The notes below the pieces were generated by a model, which was given only the letters and a program-made list of their open reading frames with translations, searched no databases and was not told the origin of the DNA. Shown here one piece after another: positions 41,701 to 56,700 of a stretch of 64,000 nt of DNA. Position 1 is the first letter of the stretch; each line of letters opens with the position of its first letter. The position numbers were made by a program, and so were the translations under genes. The DNA lies in NCBI GenBank assembly GCA_024305405.1, contig JAKNDB010000068.1, positions 434,001 through 498,000 on the forward strand, written 5' to 3'. The stretch comes from Dirofilaria immitis (Eukaryota; Nematoda; Chromadorea; Rhabditida; Onchocercidae).

Positions 41701-44700
41701 AAGTGATCGCTTAAATTTATTTTTATTTAGTCATCAAATATACGATCAACTATTTCAACTGTATGATTATTTGATGCAAAAATTATGAATACTTATTCGA
41801 TCAATCATAATTATGATAATTTGAAATACTGATAAATCATTATCAAAATAGTGAATGATAGTAATGATCATATCACATCGTCTTTATAATGTTTTCCATA
41901 AAAATTAAAATTAAGTTATTAAATCTTCTGATATTTATAAAATAAATTTTCTGCAATAAATTAGAGAAAACGAGGCTAGCAGCAAAAAAGCCCAGAAAGA
42001 TTAGCAATAAATTTTAATATCTTCTAAGCAAAATCTATGAATAAAAAAAAATCTGCAAGCAAGGAAATTTAATAAAAAAAGAAACAACAAAGTGATGGTT
42101 AAAAAATCCTAGCCAAATAATTTGGCTAGGATTTTTTAATCATCTAAGTAAAAGATGCCGAGTTGAAAAAATATAATTTTAATTGTTAAGATGAATAAAA
42201 AATTTGGCCGTAAATTTGCTATAACCATTAGGAATTTCGATAAGTCTCGAGATGCTTTTCGTTAAATTCGAAGAAAATTCTTGAATTTGATTTAATTCGA
42301 GAATTTGACTAATAAGCATAAATTAATAATAATTGTCAAATTTATATAAATTTAATTAATTAATTAATTGAGAATTAAAAATTTATAAAGTTAGAAATTG
42401 GAAGTCATTTTCGAGAATTTAATTAATAGAAATAAGCATAAATTGATAACAAAATCATTTTATCAATTTGAACTATTAGATATGCCAAAATTAACTTAAT
42501 TTTAGAATATCTTAGATTTCGGAATAATCGCCCTATCATCGATTCTCGACTAAAATTAATGATAAGCTTGGAAATATTTCTGAATATTTCTATAATCTCG
42601 AGAATACTATGGCATCATTTGGTGATAGTAGTATCAGTCTTAAATTAGACATTTAATATATGAATAAATGAGTAAATGGAAGTTGTTTTAATTTAATTGG
42701 TAATTTCAAATGTCAATGTTAAGAGTTTGAGATAAACGATCAAAAGAGATCGAAAAGTTGGAGTGGTAAAAATGAAACATTTTTAAAAAAGAACAAATAA
42801 ACGTTAAGTAAACAATTGAAGTGTAACTTTTAAAGCATATCATATCAATCAACAAAAATCTTTTCGTTGTATCGATTAGATCAACTTTTCATCTTTTTTT
42901 TTTTCGATTTTCTCATATATCATTTATCTAAGATACTTCCGTGTTTATACCAATCAAAAATATGATAAAAATGATTGCATAATAAATTTAAGTTATAGAA
43001 AAGAAAAAAATTTTATTTGCTTATCTTTTCAGCAATTAATTAATTAATTAATTTGTTAATTAGGTCTTTTTTCTCGAGAATGAATTAATGAATTGCTAAT
43101 AAAAATTATTACGACATGCCATTAATTTGTTAATTACGTCTCTCTTCTCGAGAGTGAATTAATGAATTGATAATAAAACTTATTACGATATGTTTTAGTT
43201 TAAAAGATTACAAAAAAAAGTAAAATGTTTCAAATATCAAATTTCAAATAGAAAAATAATAGCAATGAAAAAGAAATTTGATATTTAAGCATCAAATTTT
43301 CAATATTATTCAAATTTTTCAAAATATTTTCAATTCTTTCCAATTTTCAAAAATATTTTTTTCAATATATCCTCCAACTTTTAGTATCGTTCAAAATTTT
43401 CAGAATATTTTCATTATCCTCCAACTTATGGTATCAGTCAAAATTTTCAAAACATTTTCATTATCCTCCAACTTATGGTATCAGTCAAAATTTTCAAAAT
43501 ATTTTCATTATCCTCCAACTTATGGTATCAGTCAAAATTTTCAGAATATTTTCATTATCCTCCAACTTATGGTATCAGTCAAAATTTTCAAAATATTTTC
43601 ATTATCCTCCAACTTATGGTATCAGTCAAAATTTTCAAAATATTTTCATTATCCTCCAACTTTGAAAAATAATGACAATATCTTCCAATTTTGCTATCAG
43701 TCAAGTTTTTTCAAACATTTTCGATATCCTCCAATTTTTAATATCATTCAAATTTTTGCAAACATTCTGAATATCTATTTTCCAATTTTTGGTTATCAGT
43801 CAAATTTTTCAAAATATTTTCATTATCCTCCAACTCATAGTGTCATTCAAAATTTTCCAAACATATTGAATATTTTCAAACTTTCAAAAATATTTTCAAT
43901 ATTCTCCAACTTTTAGTATTATCCAAATTTTTCAAAGTATTGTCATTTATCCTCCAACTTTCAAAAATAATGTCAATATCTTCCAACTTTTGGTATCAGC
44001 CAAATTTTTAAAATATTTTCATATCTTCCAACTTTTGGTATCAGTCAAATTTTTCAGAATATTTTCAATATCTTAAAACTTTTAGTATCATTCAAATTTT
44101 TCCAAACATTTTATCAATCAATACTAATGTGCTTCTACAAATATCTAAATTATTCGATTTTCCAGTTATATTTTTATCAATCAATCAATCTTGACATTAA
44201 CTTTAGGCTCTATAGAAATCATAAACATACGAGAATTCATTTAATTTTCATGACACTATATTATTTGATAATAATATGATTCGAGATATTTGATTATAAA
44301 TATCTAAAAATTTTAACAAATCAAAAATGCATATTTAATAAGAACTAATAGTATTTGAAGAATTAATCATCAGTTACGCAGGTATATCATGATTATCAGA
44401 AACTTAATTTAATTTTGCAAAAAAAATATCACATTTTTAACAAGATAAATCGAGAAATGTTTAGTAGATAATTGAGAAATATTTGGCAGATAATCGAGAA
44501 ATGTTCGGTAGATGATCGAGAAATGTTTGGCAGATAATCGAGAAGTGTTTGGCTGATAATCGAGAAATGTTTGGCAGATAATCGAGAAATGTTCGGCAAA
44601 TAATCGAGAAATGCTTAACAATTATCAATAAACTACAATTTAAAGAATATTCATTTGGAAAAATAAAAAGTCTGTAAATGAAATTTACATTGTAGGTGCT

Positions 44701-47700
44701 TTAGCAAAAACAAAAAAATGAATGATCATAGATCATATATTTATTGATAAGAGCAAATCTTATCAGTTCTAAAATTTATTTTTAAATTTATTATACTAAG
44801 CGATGATATCACTAGCTAAAAAAATCAAAGGCACAGAGAGAGAGAGAAAAAATTGAGTATAAAAAAGTAACTAAAAAAAACTTGTTTATAGAAATAATAA
44901 ATAACTAAAGAGAGAGAGGGAGAGAAAGGGAGAAAGAAGGAGAAGAGAGACAAAAACTGAACATAAAAAAGTAACTTAAAAAACTTCAACGAATTTATTA
45001 TTTCTACAAATAATTAAAGGGAGAACGAGAGAGTGAGAGAGAGAGGAAAGAGAAAGACGAAAAACAAAAATTGAATACTAAAAAAGCTTCAACAAACTTA
45101 TTATTTCTATAAACAATTAAAGAAAGAGAGAGAGAGAGAGAAAGAAAAAGAAGAAAAAATTGAATATAAAAAGTAACTAAAAAAGCTTCAAAAAATTTAA
45201 TATTTCTATAAACAACTAAACAGAGGGGGAAGAGAAAGAAAGAGAGAGAGAGAGGGAAAGAGAAAGGAGAAAAACAAAAATTGAATACTAAAAAACTTCG
45301 ACAAATTTATTATTTCTATAAACAATTAAAGAGAGAGAAAGGAGAGAGAGAGAGAAAAGAGGGAGGGAAAGGGAAAGAAGAAAAACAAAAATTGTTTATA
45401 AAAAAGTAACATAAAGAAAAAAATTTCAACAAATTATAAGTGATAAAATGATAAGAAGTTAAAATTTGGCAAAATTATTTTTCAACAAAATGCTATCATA
45501 TAATCTAGCAATTTCGTTTCATTTTCTTTCATTCATCTTATCAATTATCAATTTTTCAGATTGCAAACTATCAAATGTATTACGTTATTTTCACGTTAAA
45601 AATACGTACACTTCCGTCATGCATTCGTAACAATCGAATTATGGTTGAAGAACAATACAATTTTCTCGACAATGCAGCAGCAGCATACTTATTATCAATG
45701 CTTAAAGGGATGACAATGATAATCATAAAAAGAGATGATTGATATAAATATTTCAAAGAATTTTTCCCGACAATTAAGCATATTATCTTTGATTGAAAGA
45801 ATAAAAATGATAATGATATGAAGAGATGATTGATATAAATATTTCAAAGAATTGAAATGAAATCAATTTCTTCGCAGCACATTTGAAATAATAGATAAAT
45901 GAGAATGAATTGATAATTTTCAACAATATCAAGAATGTTAAATGATAATATATAAAATGAAATGGATTTATTGAAATGCATGAAATCTTCTTTTATCTTT
46001 TATAATTTTCTATTAAACTTTTCCACACATATAAAAATAAGAAAAAGAAAATAATTTTATAATCTAAAATTTAAATAATTAAATACTTGAAAAAAATGAA
46101 ATAAAATTGTCCGAAAAGAAAAAGTTCTAATTTTATAAAAGCGTAAATTTTTCAAAATTTCATCCAACCGCCAAAATTTTTATACCAATTACAAATGATC
46201 CGAATTAATGATAAGATATCAATTGTGAAGAACTTAGAAAATAAAGTTTAACAAGATATGTAAAGATTTAAAAAAGGAGAGAGAGAAATAAAGAGAAAAA
46301 GAAAGAGAGAAAAGAATAGTCATTTTGGATTATCTGAACGGAAAGATAAAATTTAAAAAAAAGAAACAAAAAAATTAATTATTAATTGTCAATCGGTATT
46401 ATCACTCTATCTTATCACTTTCCATAGTCTATCAAATATTTCTAATTACAAAAAAAAAAAAAAAATTGTCCTTTGACCTAATTTGATATATTGTTGTCAA
46501 TTCGTGTAAGAAAAAATTCTTGCCATCTCTTCCCTTAACTTTTTGATCAATGAAATCATTATCATTTATCTTTTGAAAATTCCGCCTTATTTATGCTATC
46601 GATATAGATATTTTATCAAAATTCAAATTATGGAAAAATTACTTGAATATGATAATAATTCAAGAAGTTTTGTAAATATCATTGATAAGAATATGATCAA
46701 AAGTTAACAGAATTTGATTAAGGAATTTTCCTATTGGAATTATGTAAAAGAAATAAGCTTTTGATTAAAGTCAGGTAATCAATTAATAAAGGTAAATAGT
46801 TTTAAAGACTGATGAAGCAAATGACAACAACACTAATGATAAAGACCTACAAATGTTAAATGGCCACCCTATAGTTTACAACCTTTCACCTTTATCAAAT
46901 CTCTTTTGCTGCTCTTGCAATTGTAAAGATCATCTAAAACAGAGCATAGCTATCATCACAATTACAATTCTTCCTGATATTATCGTTTATCTTAGCATCA
47001 CTTGTTGTTATCATATTTGATTACTTTTATCACTTTCTGATTGGCACAATTATCATTACTTCATGATTAGTTATTCTTATTTATCATTTCAAATTGTCCT
47101 TATGTCCTCCTTAAAAATATATAAGTTAAGCACTTCTTTCATAGTTACACCAAAAAAATAGAAATTAAGAAATCTTCCTTAGTTACAGTAGGAAAAAATA
47201 CAAAACGAAAATTTCTTTTCATACAGAAGATCATAGTTACAGTAAGCAAAAAAATGTAAAATAAAAATTGGTGTCATAGTATAGCTAAGTAAAAAGTGCA
47301 AAAATAAAAATTGGTATCATAGTTACACGAAGATCATAGTTACAGTAAATGAAAAAGTACAAAATAAAAATTGGTTTCATAGTTACAGCAAGATCACATC
47401 AAAGTAAGCAAAAATGTAAAATAAAATTTGGTATTATAGTTACAGTAGGATCATAGCTACAGTAACTAAATTAGTGCGAAATAAAATTGGTTTCATAGTT
47501 ACAGCAAGATGAGAGTTACAGTAAATAAAAACAATGAAATTTCCTTTCATACAGCGTGATCATAGTTACAGTAAGCGAATGAATGAAAAATAAAAATTGG
47601 TTTCATAATTACAGTAAGAAAAGGGTGAAATTAAGAATGATTACTAAATAAGTTCTGCATAGAAGACGGAAAATTCTTAAAAAAAGAATCAATCAAAAAA

Positions 47701-50700
47701 AAATTCAAATGAATTCATAGAAAATAAAAATTATACAATCTCAGGTAAAAAAAAAGAAGAACAACAATTCTAATAAATTGATATTAATTAGGTACAAATT
47801 CAAAAATCTCATTTGCAATAGTTGAAAGTTTTTCAAACTTTTCCAAACAAATTTTTCCTATGAAAACATTTCTCGCCAAAAAACTCAATTACTACAGTAA
47901 TGCTTCTATAACAGCGATGTATGAATATTAAGAATTTAGAAATTTCATTGTTTAAAAAAATTTTTTACAATTTAATAATTATTTTAACATATTTCAAATT
48001 CAAAAATCTCGAAGAAAAAACCAAGTCTCGAAAGAAAAAGAAAATGAAAATAAGCAAAAAATTTGCTGCAATCGATTACCAAAATTTTAATATTATCACT
48101 GACTAGGCTAATTTAATCAAAATAAAAGCCAAGAGCGAGAAAATTCTCATTTAGTTTGAAAAAGAGACGAATGAAGTCAAAGTTAGCAAATATTTCTGGA
48201 AAAAAAAAGGAAGAAATTCTTTTTAAGAAACTTAACTGAAACCAATCAGAAAGGAAGAAGAAATTTTTGGCCAAAATAAAGCCAAAGCCAAAGCCAAATT
48301 CATTGCTTTGTTAAATCGTTTTAGGATGAAAAATAGCTAAAGTTTAAAATTTTAATTTTTGAAATTATTTCGAATAATTTTTTTGCCAAATAATATATTA
48401 GATGAATTTCTCATCCTTTTCTGTTCCAAATAATGAAGGTAATAAATTCGTTATGACAAAAATAGCCTATTGCTAGGCTTCTTTTTTTCTGAGTTCGAAA
48501 GAAGAAAGAAACAATTTATTCTTTAAGAAGAATCTTTTCCTTTTCCCTGATCAAATCATCGAAGTTTTTGTTTTTGTTTTTTTTAGAACTATTATTCATC
48601 AATTCATATCAATCAACCAATATTCGATTTGTTTCTCATTTCATAACTGTCATATAGGAATAAATAAAATAAACTTTTTTATTTCCAATTTTTTTAAATT
48701 TAATTTTTATTTAATTTCAATTTTCAATATCTTATTGAATAAATAGATTTTAAATTAAAATATTAATAGAATAATTAAACAATCAATAAATGATTTTATC
48801 AATTATATTGATAAATAGTAGAAAGATAATGGCTATAGGATTAAAAATTGAATTTAAGTAGCAATTAATCCATATCTTACTAAATGAAAGAAATTAAAAA
48901 TTAAATTACTAATTACAGTAACATGACAGTATAGGTACAGTAATTAAATTAAAATGTTTGTAATGAAATTAAAAATTAAATCAAAATATTAGCATAAAAT
49001 TAAAAATTGAATTAAAATACCAATAACGAAGTGTAGGAAAAAGATGAAACTAAATTAAAAAGTACTATTTGTTGAATCAAAAATTAAATTGAAATATTGT
49101 CAATGAAATAAAAAATTAAATTTGAACTCAAATAATGAATTATTATCAATTGCCAATGACGTATAGAAGAAAGACGAAGCCAAAATTAAAATGCTAAGAG
49201 TGAAATTAGAAATTAAATTAAAAATTGAAAAGGAAATTAAAAAATGGATTCAGAATTGCTAATTGCCAATGACGTATAGAAGGAAGTTGAAGCAAAAATT
49301 AAAATGCTAAGAGTAAAATTAGAAATTAAATTAGAAATTAAAAAATCGATTTGAAATACTAACAGTGATTGCTAATTGCAATGATGCATAGAAGAAGTTG
49401 AAGCCAAAATTAAAATGCTAAGAGTAAAATTAGAAATTAAATTAGAAATTAAAAACGAAATTAAAAAATGGATTCAGAATTGCTAACAATAATTATTGCT
49501 AATTGCTAATGAAATGAAAAACGATAAAATCATACTGTACATTTATTTTTTTATGCTCATATCAATTTATTTCATAATGGATATAAATAGAAAATGGTAC
49601 GGTAAATAATTTTTTAAAAAACAAAAATTGATATTTGATAATTAAATTTGATTTGAATTAATTTAAATATTTCAAAAATTCAAAATATAAAAATCATAAA
49701 TGAATTATGAAATATTTATAATATATTTTATGGTATTTTTTTGAAATTATTTTAAAGTATTCAAATTCAATTTTTAATTATCACTAAATATAGCAAATAA
49801 AAGAAAAGGCTTTTCATTTTTTTCTTTTTGAAATTATTGTAAAAATATTTTATGCTAATAAAATAAAGCAAAAACTTTCAATCGATGGAATTTTTTTCAA
49901 TAAACAAATATGATGCATTTCGAGAAAAAAAGCATAATGCAATGAAATCTCGAGAAAATGAATACTTTTGTCATTTAACATTTCATGTAAATAAAGTAGG
50001 AATAAATTAAAAGGTTTTTTCCAAAAAAAAAAAAAAACTAATAATCTAAAGATTGTGACAACAAATTTTGCCAATATAACTTTTTCAATTTTCATAAATA
50101 AATTCTCGAGAAAAATCATAATAAAATGGAATAGTCGAGAAAAATGAATACATTTTGTTAATTTGTTGTATTTGAAATGATAAATAAATATATTTGTTAG
50201 TTTTTATGTCACAATTTTTCGCAAAAAAATTTAAAGAAATTTTAATCAATCATTGTTTGCTTCGTTTTAAAACTTTCTTTTTCACTCATACAGAATAACA
50301 ACAACAGAAAAGTTTGGCAAAGTTTAGGAAAAAAGTTGTCTACTTCTTTTTTTTTTTCAAACCTGTCTACATTATTTCGTTGTTGTTAGCGATTATTCAT
50401 CGAACAAATTTTTTGTTTAGAAGTTAAATCAAAATTGTCGAGAGTCGAGACAAGCAAGTATATGCTCATTTTTTTGCTTTTTGCAACTTAAACTTACTAA
50501 ATTATAATTTGCTCAAACTTTTAACAATTTTATTTATTCGTAAAATTAATTGAAATTTTCGAAAATTTGCAAACATTTGAATTTTATTGCTTCCTTTCTT
50601 TACTAATAAAGAAATATCATTTAAATAATAATAGCACACATATTTAATCTTATCAAATTTTGATAATAATAACGATATCATTATATCATATATTCGATCT

Positions 50701-53700
50701 TATCAAATATTGATAAGAATGATAGCGTACACATATATATACATGATTTAAGATAATGATAGACATAATGAAGAAATATTATTCAAATAATAATATATAT
50801 TTAATCTTATCAAATTTTAATAATAATAAACGATATCATTACAATATATATTTAATCTTATCAAATACTGATAAGAATGATAGCATACGCATATATACAT
50901 ATATGATTTAAGATAATGATAAATGTAATAAGTATCATTCAAATGAAAATAACATATTTAATCTTATCAAATTTTGATAATAACAAGATATGATTAAAAT
51001 ATATATTCAACCTTATCAAATATTGATACCATAAGTATATATGAGATTTGAAATAATGATAACGGTTATTTGATGTTGTCAAAAAAAGAAAGTCGAATTC
51101 TGATCTTAAAAAAGGATATGATATAATCGTAAATAAAAATTTAAATATTTCAATAATAAAATATATTTTATTCTCGAAAAGATTGTCTCGAGAATTCTTA
51201 TAATTTTTTCGAATAGTCCATTTCATTTATTTATAAAATCTTTTTTTTATTTTTTTCAGTGATAATTTTTTGATTATTTTAAATCATTTCAATAATAAAA
51301 TATATATTACTCTCGAGAAGAACATCTCAAGACTTTTATAATTTTTTTGAATAAACCATTTCATTTATTTATAAAATAAATTACTATTTTTCTTCAATGA
51401 TAATTTTATAATAATTTTGATTATTTTAAATCATTTCAATAATAAAATATGTATTACTCTCGAGAAAAACACCTCGAGAAGAACATCTCAAGAATTTTAT
51501 AATTTTTTTGAATAAACCATTTCATTTATCTATAAAATCTTTTGCTATTTTTCTTCAATGATAATTTTATGATTATTTATGATAATTTTAAATCAAAATA
51601 ACTAAGCATTAAAATGAATAAATAAAGTAAAAGATACTAAGAAAAGAAATACGAAAGAATAATATTATTTGTTCGATTAGATATTTATATTTTTCAAATG
51701 GCATTTGATGGCACAAAGTAGTACATTTTATCCATCCATTTATCCATCCATCTATCCATCTATCCATACATATATTTCAAACAAATAGTTGAAAATTGTC
51801 AAAAAATCGATTTTAATTTTTTAAAAATTAAAATCTTTTGAGAATGGATAAATTCATAAAAAAATTTGATCAAAAAAATTTCATACATTCCTTTTCATTT
51901 TTTAATATCCAAACAATACTTTATTCCCTTTCTTTTTGCCTTTCCTTTTTTTAAAAAGAAATATTTGAAATATTTTATCAAATACAGGTAGGTTAGTATT
52001 AGGTTAATATTAAATCAATTTGACGACAATTTAAATTTAAAGCATTCTCGAAGGAATTTCATCTTAGCTCAAAAAAAGTTAAATAAATTTATTATTATCG
52101 AGAAATCATAATAATGATAAATAATATTTTCGAGAATGAGCATATATACCAGATTTAAATTTAAAGCTTTCTCGAACGAATTTCATCTAAGCTCAAAAAA
52201 TTAAGTAAATTTATTATTATCGAGAAGTCATAGTAATAATAAACAATATTTTCGAGAATGAGCATATATACTAAATTCAAATTTAAGGCTTTCTCGAAAG
52301 AATTTCATCAATACAGGTAGATTAGTATTAAATTAATTTGACAATTTAAATTTAAAGCTTTCTCGAAGGATTTTATCTTAGATCAAAAGAAAAATTTGAA
52401 CAAAGTTAAATAAATTCAAAAAAGATTTATTATTATCGAGAAATAATAATAATAAAAGGCATTTTCGAGAATAAACATACATACCATTTTTCGAGAATGC
52501 TTCAATGGATGTTGCTCGTGTAAGACATTTTTTCGTGATGCAATCTGTCATTTCAGTCTTTTTATCATCGGTGATAAATTTATATTAGCTGAAAAATAAG
52601 ATAAGAAATTATATTTATTGCAAGAAAAATTTGACATTATTAGTAAGACAAAGAAAATTTATTAAAATAGAAATAAGCATAATAATAATTACAAAAATAG
52701 CAATTAATGATAATGATAATGATAATGATAACAGCTGTGTCCTTTTCATTGCATCTTAAATCATAATAAAAAATAGTAGTAATAGTTATCGTTAATCTCA
52801 TTAATCCAGAATGATTAATTAATGATAATGATAATAGTAATATTACAAGATCTTTTTCACTATCTGTTAAGATCAAATAGCAATATGAATCGTAAAATAG
52901 GCGATTAGCGATAAATGATAGTGATAATTATAGAAGTAGCATCCGTGGATTTTTATCGCTTCTAGATCCAATAGTAATTATTAATCATAGAAATGGTGAT
53001 TGATTAGTGATAAGAAATGGTGGTTAAATAATGATAAGAAGTGGTGATTAATTGATGATAACGATAACAGTAATATTAAGAGATCCTTTTCACTATCCGC
53101 TACAATCAAATAACAATAAAAATAGGCAATTAACGATTTCTAGATCCAATAGTAATTATCAATTATGGAAACGGTGATTAATGATAATGATAATAGTAGT
53201 ATTAAGAGATTTTTTCACTATCTGTTAAAATCGGATAGCAATATTAATGGTTAAAATTGCGATTAATGATAAATGATAGTGATAATAGTAATATTCAAAA
53301 ATTTTTTCACTATTTGTTAGATCTAACCAGCTATCACTAATTGTAGGAATGGCGATTAATAATTAATGATAATATCAATGATAAACAGTGATATTCAGAA
53401 ATTTTTGTTTCTCATATATTTGATTCTAACATTTGATAAGCTTTATCAACAATATTTGTTCCTGTGATAGGAATTTTATAGATAAATTGAGCATGAGATA
53501 TCTGAATTAACTGCTTACTAGACGATTAAAATATAAATGGAAAAAATTGAAAGATAATAAAATGAATGAATCATTATCAACATCTGTCTAATCCACTGAT
53601 GGATTAGATGAGATGGCATGATAACAATGATATGATAAAGAAGTTTTTAGGGAGTTTTTTCGATAGAAAAGTATATATGATTTGTAATATTATGCTTTAT

Positions 53701-56700
53701 TCAAATGATATCATTCGTAGATAATATTATCGATAAAAATAATTCTTTTTACATTTTTCAAAAATATCTAAAATTAATTAATTAATTGATTAAAAATTAA
53801 ATTATTTATTATATCTAAAATTATTTCGATATTTCTTGAATAAATTACTTTTTTGTTTCAAAATAAATGAAATTTATTAAATTTTATCAAATTTTTTAAA
53901 ATTTGATAAAAATTATTTGTTACAAATTAATTTTCGATATTTCCATTTATGTTCTATAATTTCAAATATTTATTTTTTTCTAATAAATTTTAAATAATAT
54001 TTTTCATTTTCATATTTTTCAAATATTTTAATTTTTTCTTTTTGACGAACAAAAATATCTGATAATTATCATTTTTTCCGTCTTATCTCGAATCTTATTC
54101 CGAATTCTCGAATAATGGCATTAGAAAAAAAAAAGAAGCATTTGATAATTGTCATCCTTCAGTCTTATCTCGAATTCTCGAATAATGACATTAGAAAAAA
54201 AAAGAAAGCAGCTGTCTTACTTGTCACGATATCATAATTATTGATATTTTCTTTTTCTTTTTTTTTCTTAAATTTTTATCATCAAATTTTTGAAACAAAA
54301 AAAACAAAAGGAGAAGATGATGATATCATATCATGTGAGAAGGATATTTTTAATTTTTATTTTTCGAAATTTATATAAAATTATAAAAAAGACATATATT
54401 TACCAATCAATCAATCGATCAATTAATCAATCGATCTATTAGAACGATGAAAGAAATCATTAGCCCTGAAAATTATTACCTTTCTAAATTCTTTTTTTTT
54501 TTAGCAAATGAAAAAAAAGAATCGTTGAATAAAAACTTCATATTTATTGCGTATAATTCATAGTACTATCATCAAATTCTTTCCTTAAAAAATATTCATA
54601 CTATTATTATTAAATGAGGAAAAAGTATTTGTTATTACAATAGAAAGTCTTATTGTTTATTGTTTATAATTATTTTTGATGATAACAAATAAGGAAAAAG
54701 AACTGCTAATTACGATAGAAAGCTTATTGACTATTGTCAGCACTTATTGTTGATGATATACTGAACTCCTAATTACGATAGATTATTGTTAATATTTATT
54801 ATTGATGATACATTAAGGAAAAGAAGATTTAAAGCTTATTGTTTATTGTTAAAACTTATTTTTGGTGATACATTAAGGAAAAAAATTGCTAATTACGATA
54901 GAAAGCTTATTGACTATTGTCAGCACTTATTGCTGATGACATATTAAAGAAAAGGAATTTCTAATTAGGATAGAAAGGCTTATTGTCATATATCTATTGT
55001 TAATGATACAAATAAGGAAAAAGAACTGCTAATTACGATAGAAAGCTTATTGACTATTGTCAGCACTTATTGTTGATGACATATTAAAGAAAAGGAATTT
55101 CTAATTAGGATAGAAAGGCTTATTGTCATATATCTATTGTTAATGATACAAATAAGGAAAAGAACTGCTAATTACGATAGAAAGCTTATTGACTATTGTC
55201 AGCACTTATTGCTGATGACATATTAAAGAAAAGGAATTTGTAATTAGGATAGAAAGGCTTATTGTCATATATCTATTGTTAATGATACAAATAAGGAAAA
55301 AGAACTGCTAATTACGATAGAAAGCTTATTGACTATTGTCAGCACTTATTGTTGATGACATATTAAAGAAAAGGAATTTCTAATTAGGATAGAAAGGCTT
55401 ATTGTCATATATCTATTGTTAATGATATATTAAGGAAAAGGAAACTAATAATTACGACAGCTTATTGTTAATATTTATTGTTGATGATATATAGAGTAAG
55501 GCAAAAGAATTTCTAATTACAACTGAGAGGATTATTGTTAATACTTATTGTTAATGATACATTAAGGAAAAGGAACTCCTAATTACGATAGAAAGGATTA
55601 TTGTTAATACTTATTGTTGATGAAACATTAAGGAAAAAGAATTTCTAATTAGGATAGAAAAGCTTATTGTCCATATATCTATTGTTGATGATACATTAAG
55701 GAAAAGGAACTCCTAATTACGATAGAAAGGATTATTGTTAATACGTACTGATATATTGACGAGAAAAATTTTTAATTAATATAAGAAACTTGTTATTAAC
55801 ATTTTATCACTATTGATACTAACATATTCTGTTGATGATAATCATTAAGGCATGAAAAAAAACTTTCGTCTAAGATAAAAAGCTTAATTGTTAATATTTT
55901 ATCAGTAAAATACATCCATTAATAAATTTCAACTAAAAAATATTATTTGCATAGAAAAATAAATTCCGAACTTTAACCTTTTTTTTAATAATAGAAAGTT
56001 TTCTTAAATCAAATAAAGAAATTGAAAAAAAACTTTGATAACAGAATATTATTTATTTGTTTAGAAAAACTATTATCATATCACACTCAGCTATCACATT
56101 ATTAATTTGTTAAAAAGACAAAATGGAAATATGATGGAAAAATTAAAAATTAGCAATTACAAAAAATAATAATAAAACAGGCTGATTTTTTAATCATTAA
56201 AGTCTTGCCTTATCATTCTTGCTTTATCATAAGTTTAGAAAAATGATAATAATAGTAATAAATAATGATTTTTGATGAAGATAATTTTCACAATAATAAT
56301 AAATAATGATTGTTGATGGAGATAATTAATTTTCATTATATATTATTCATTCGTGATTCATTTGCCAACCTATTCACAAACTTTTTAATCATATAAAACT
56401 CTTCCTTTCTCTTTCTCTCCCTCTCTCTTTCCAAGAAAAAAATTTCAAATAAGATTTTTAATCATATAAAACTTCCCTCCTCTCTCTCTCTCTCTTTCCC
56501 TTTTTCTTTGTCTTTTCTCTTTCTCTTTCTTCTTTCTTCGCTTTCAAAAATTTGAATTAAATTTTTAAAGCAAACAAAAAAATTTTTGTTTGAATAAAAA
56601 TCAAACAAACCATTTGAAAAATTTGAATTATTTTTAATAAAAGCAAATTGTTTATCGATTGGAATCGTTGATTTATAATTGATATCATTGATATGATTTA

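Larger units (their letters stand above)
38479..52484 (-). other. 14.0-kb intron
   Basis: Repeats are listed separately. Stretches 39660-41040, 42145-43270, 45870-46750, 47650-48850 and 49530-50570 show only AT-rich DNA with homopolymers, apart from the two candidate islands at 45570-45760 and 46797-47023. Confidence 0.8.
52589..56610 (-). other. 4.0-kb intron
   Basis: Dominated by two repeat arrays (52690-53420 and 54540-55765). The sequence at 53425-54050 and 55770-56600 is AT-rich with homopolymers and polypyrimidine near 56400-56530. Confidence 0.8.

Noticed and set aside
42099..42139. Rho-independent terminator reading of the palindrome flanked by A/T runs
   Set aside because: The context is a eukaryotic intron, so a bacterial terminator is not meaningful.
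43278..43916. 212-codon plus-strand open frame, the longest in the window
   Set aside because: It is a 47-bp tandem repeat read in shifting frames, so the peptide is not a conserved repeat.
46920..46970. Possible 44-bp minus-strand microexon after a ctctgttttag acceptor
   Set aside because: Adding it would break the phase between exons 52485-52588 and 38280-38478, which already join correctly.
52485..52491. A first reading that the A5 run at the end of exon 52485-52588 also needed an extra A
   Set aside because: Finding exon 38280-38478 removed the need: its phase fits the listed sequence on both sides.
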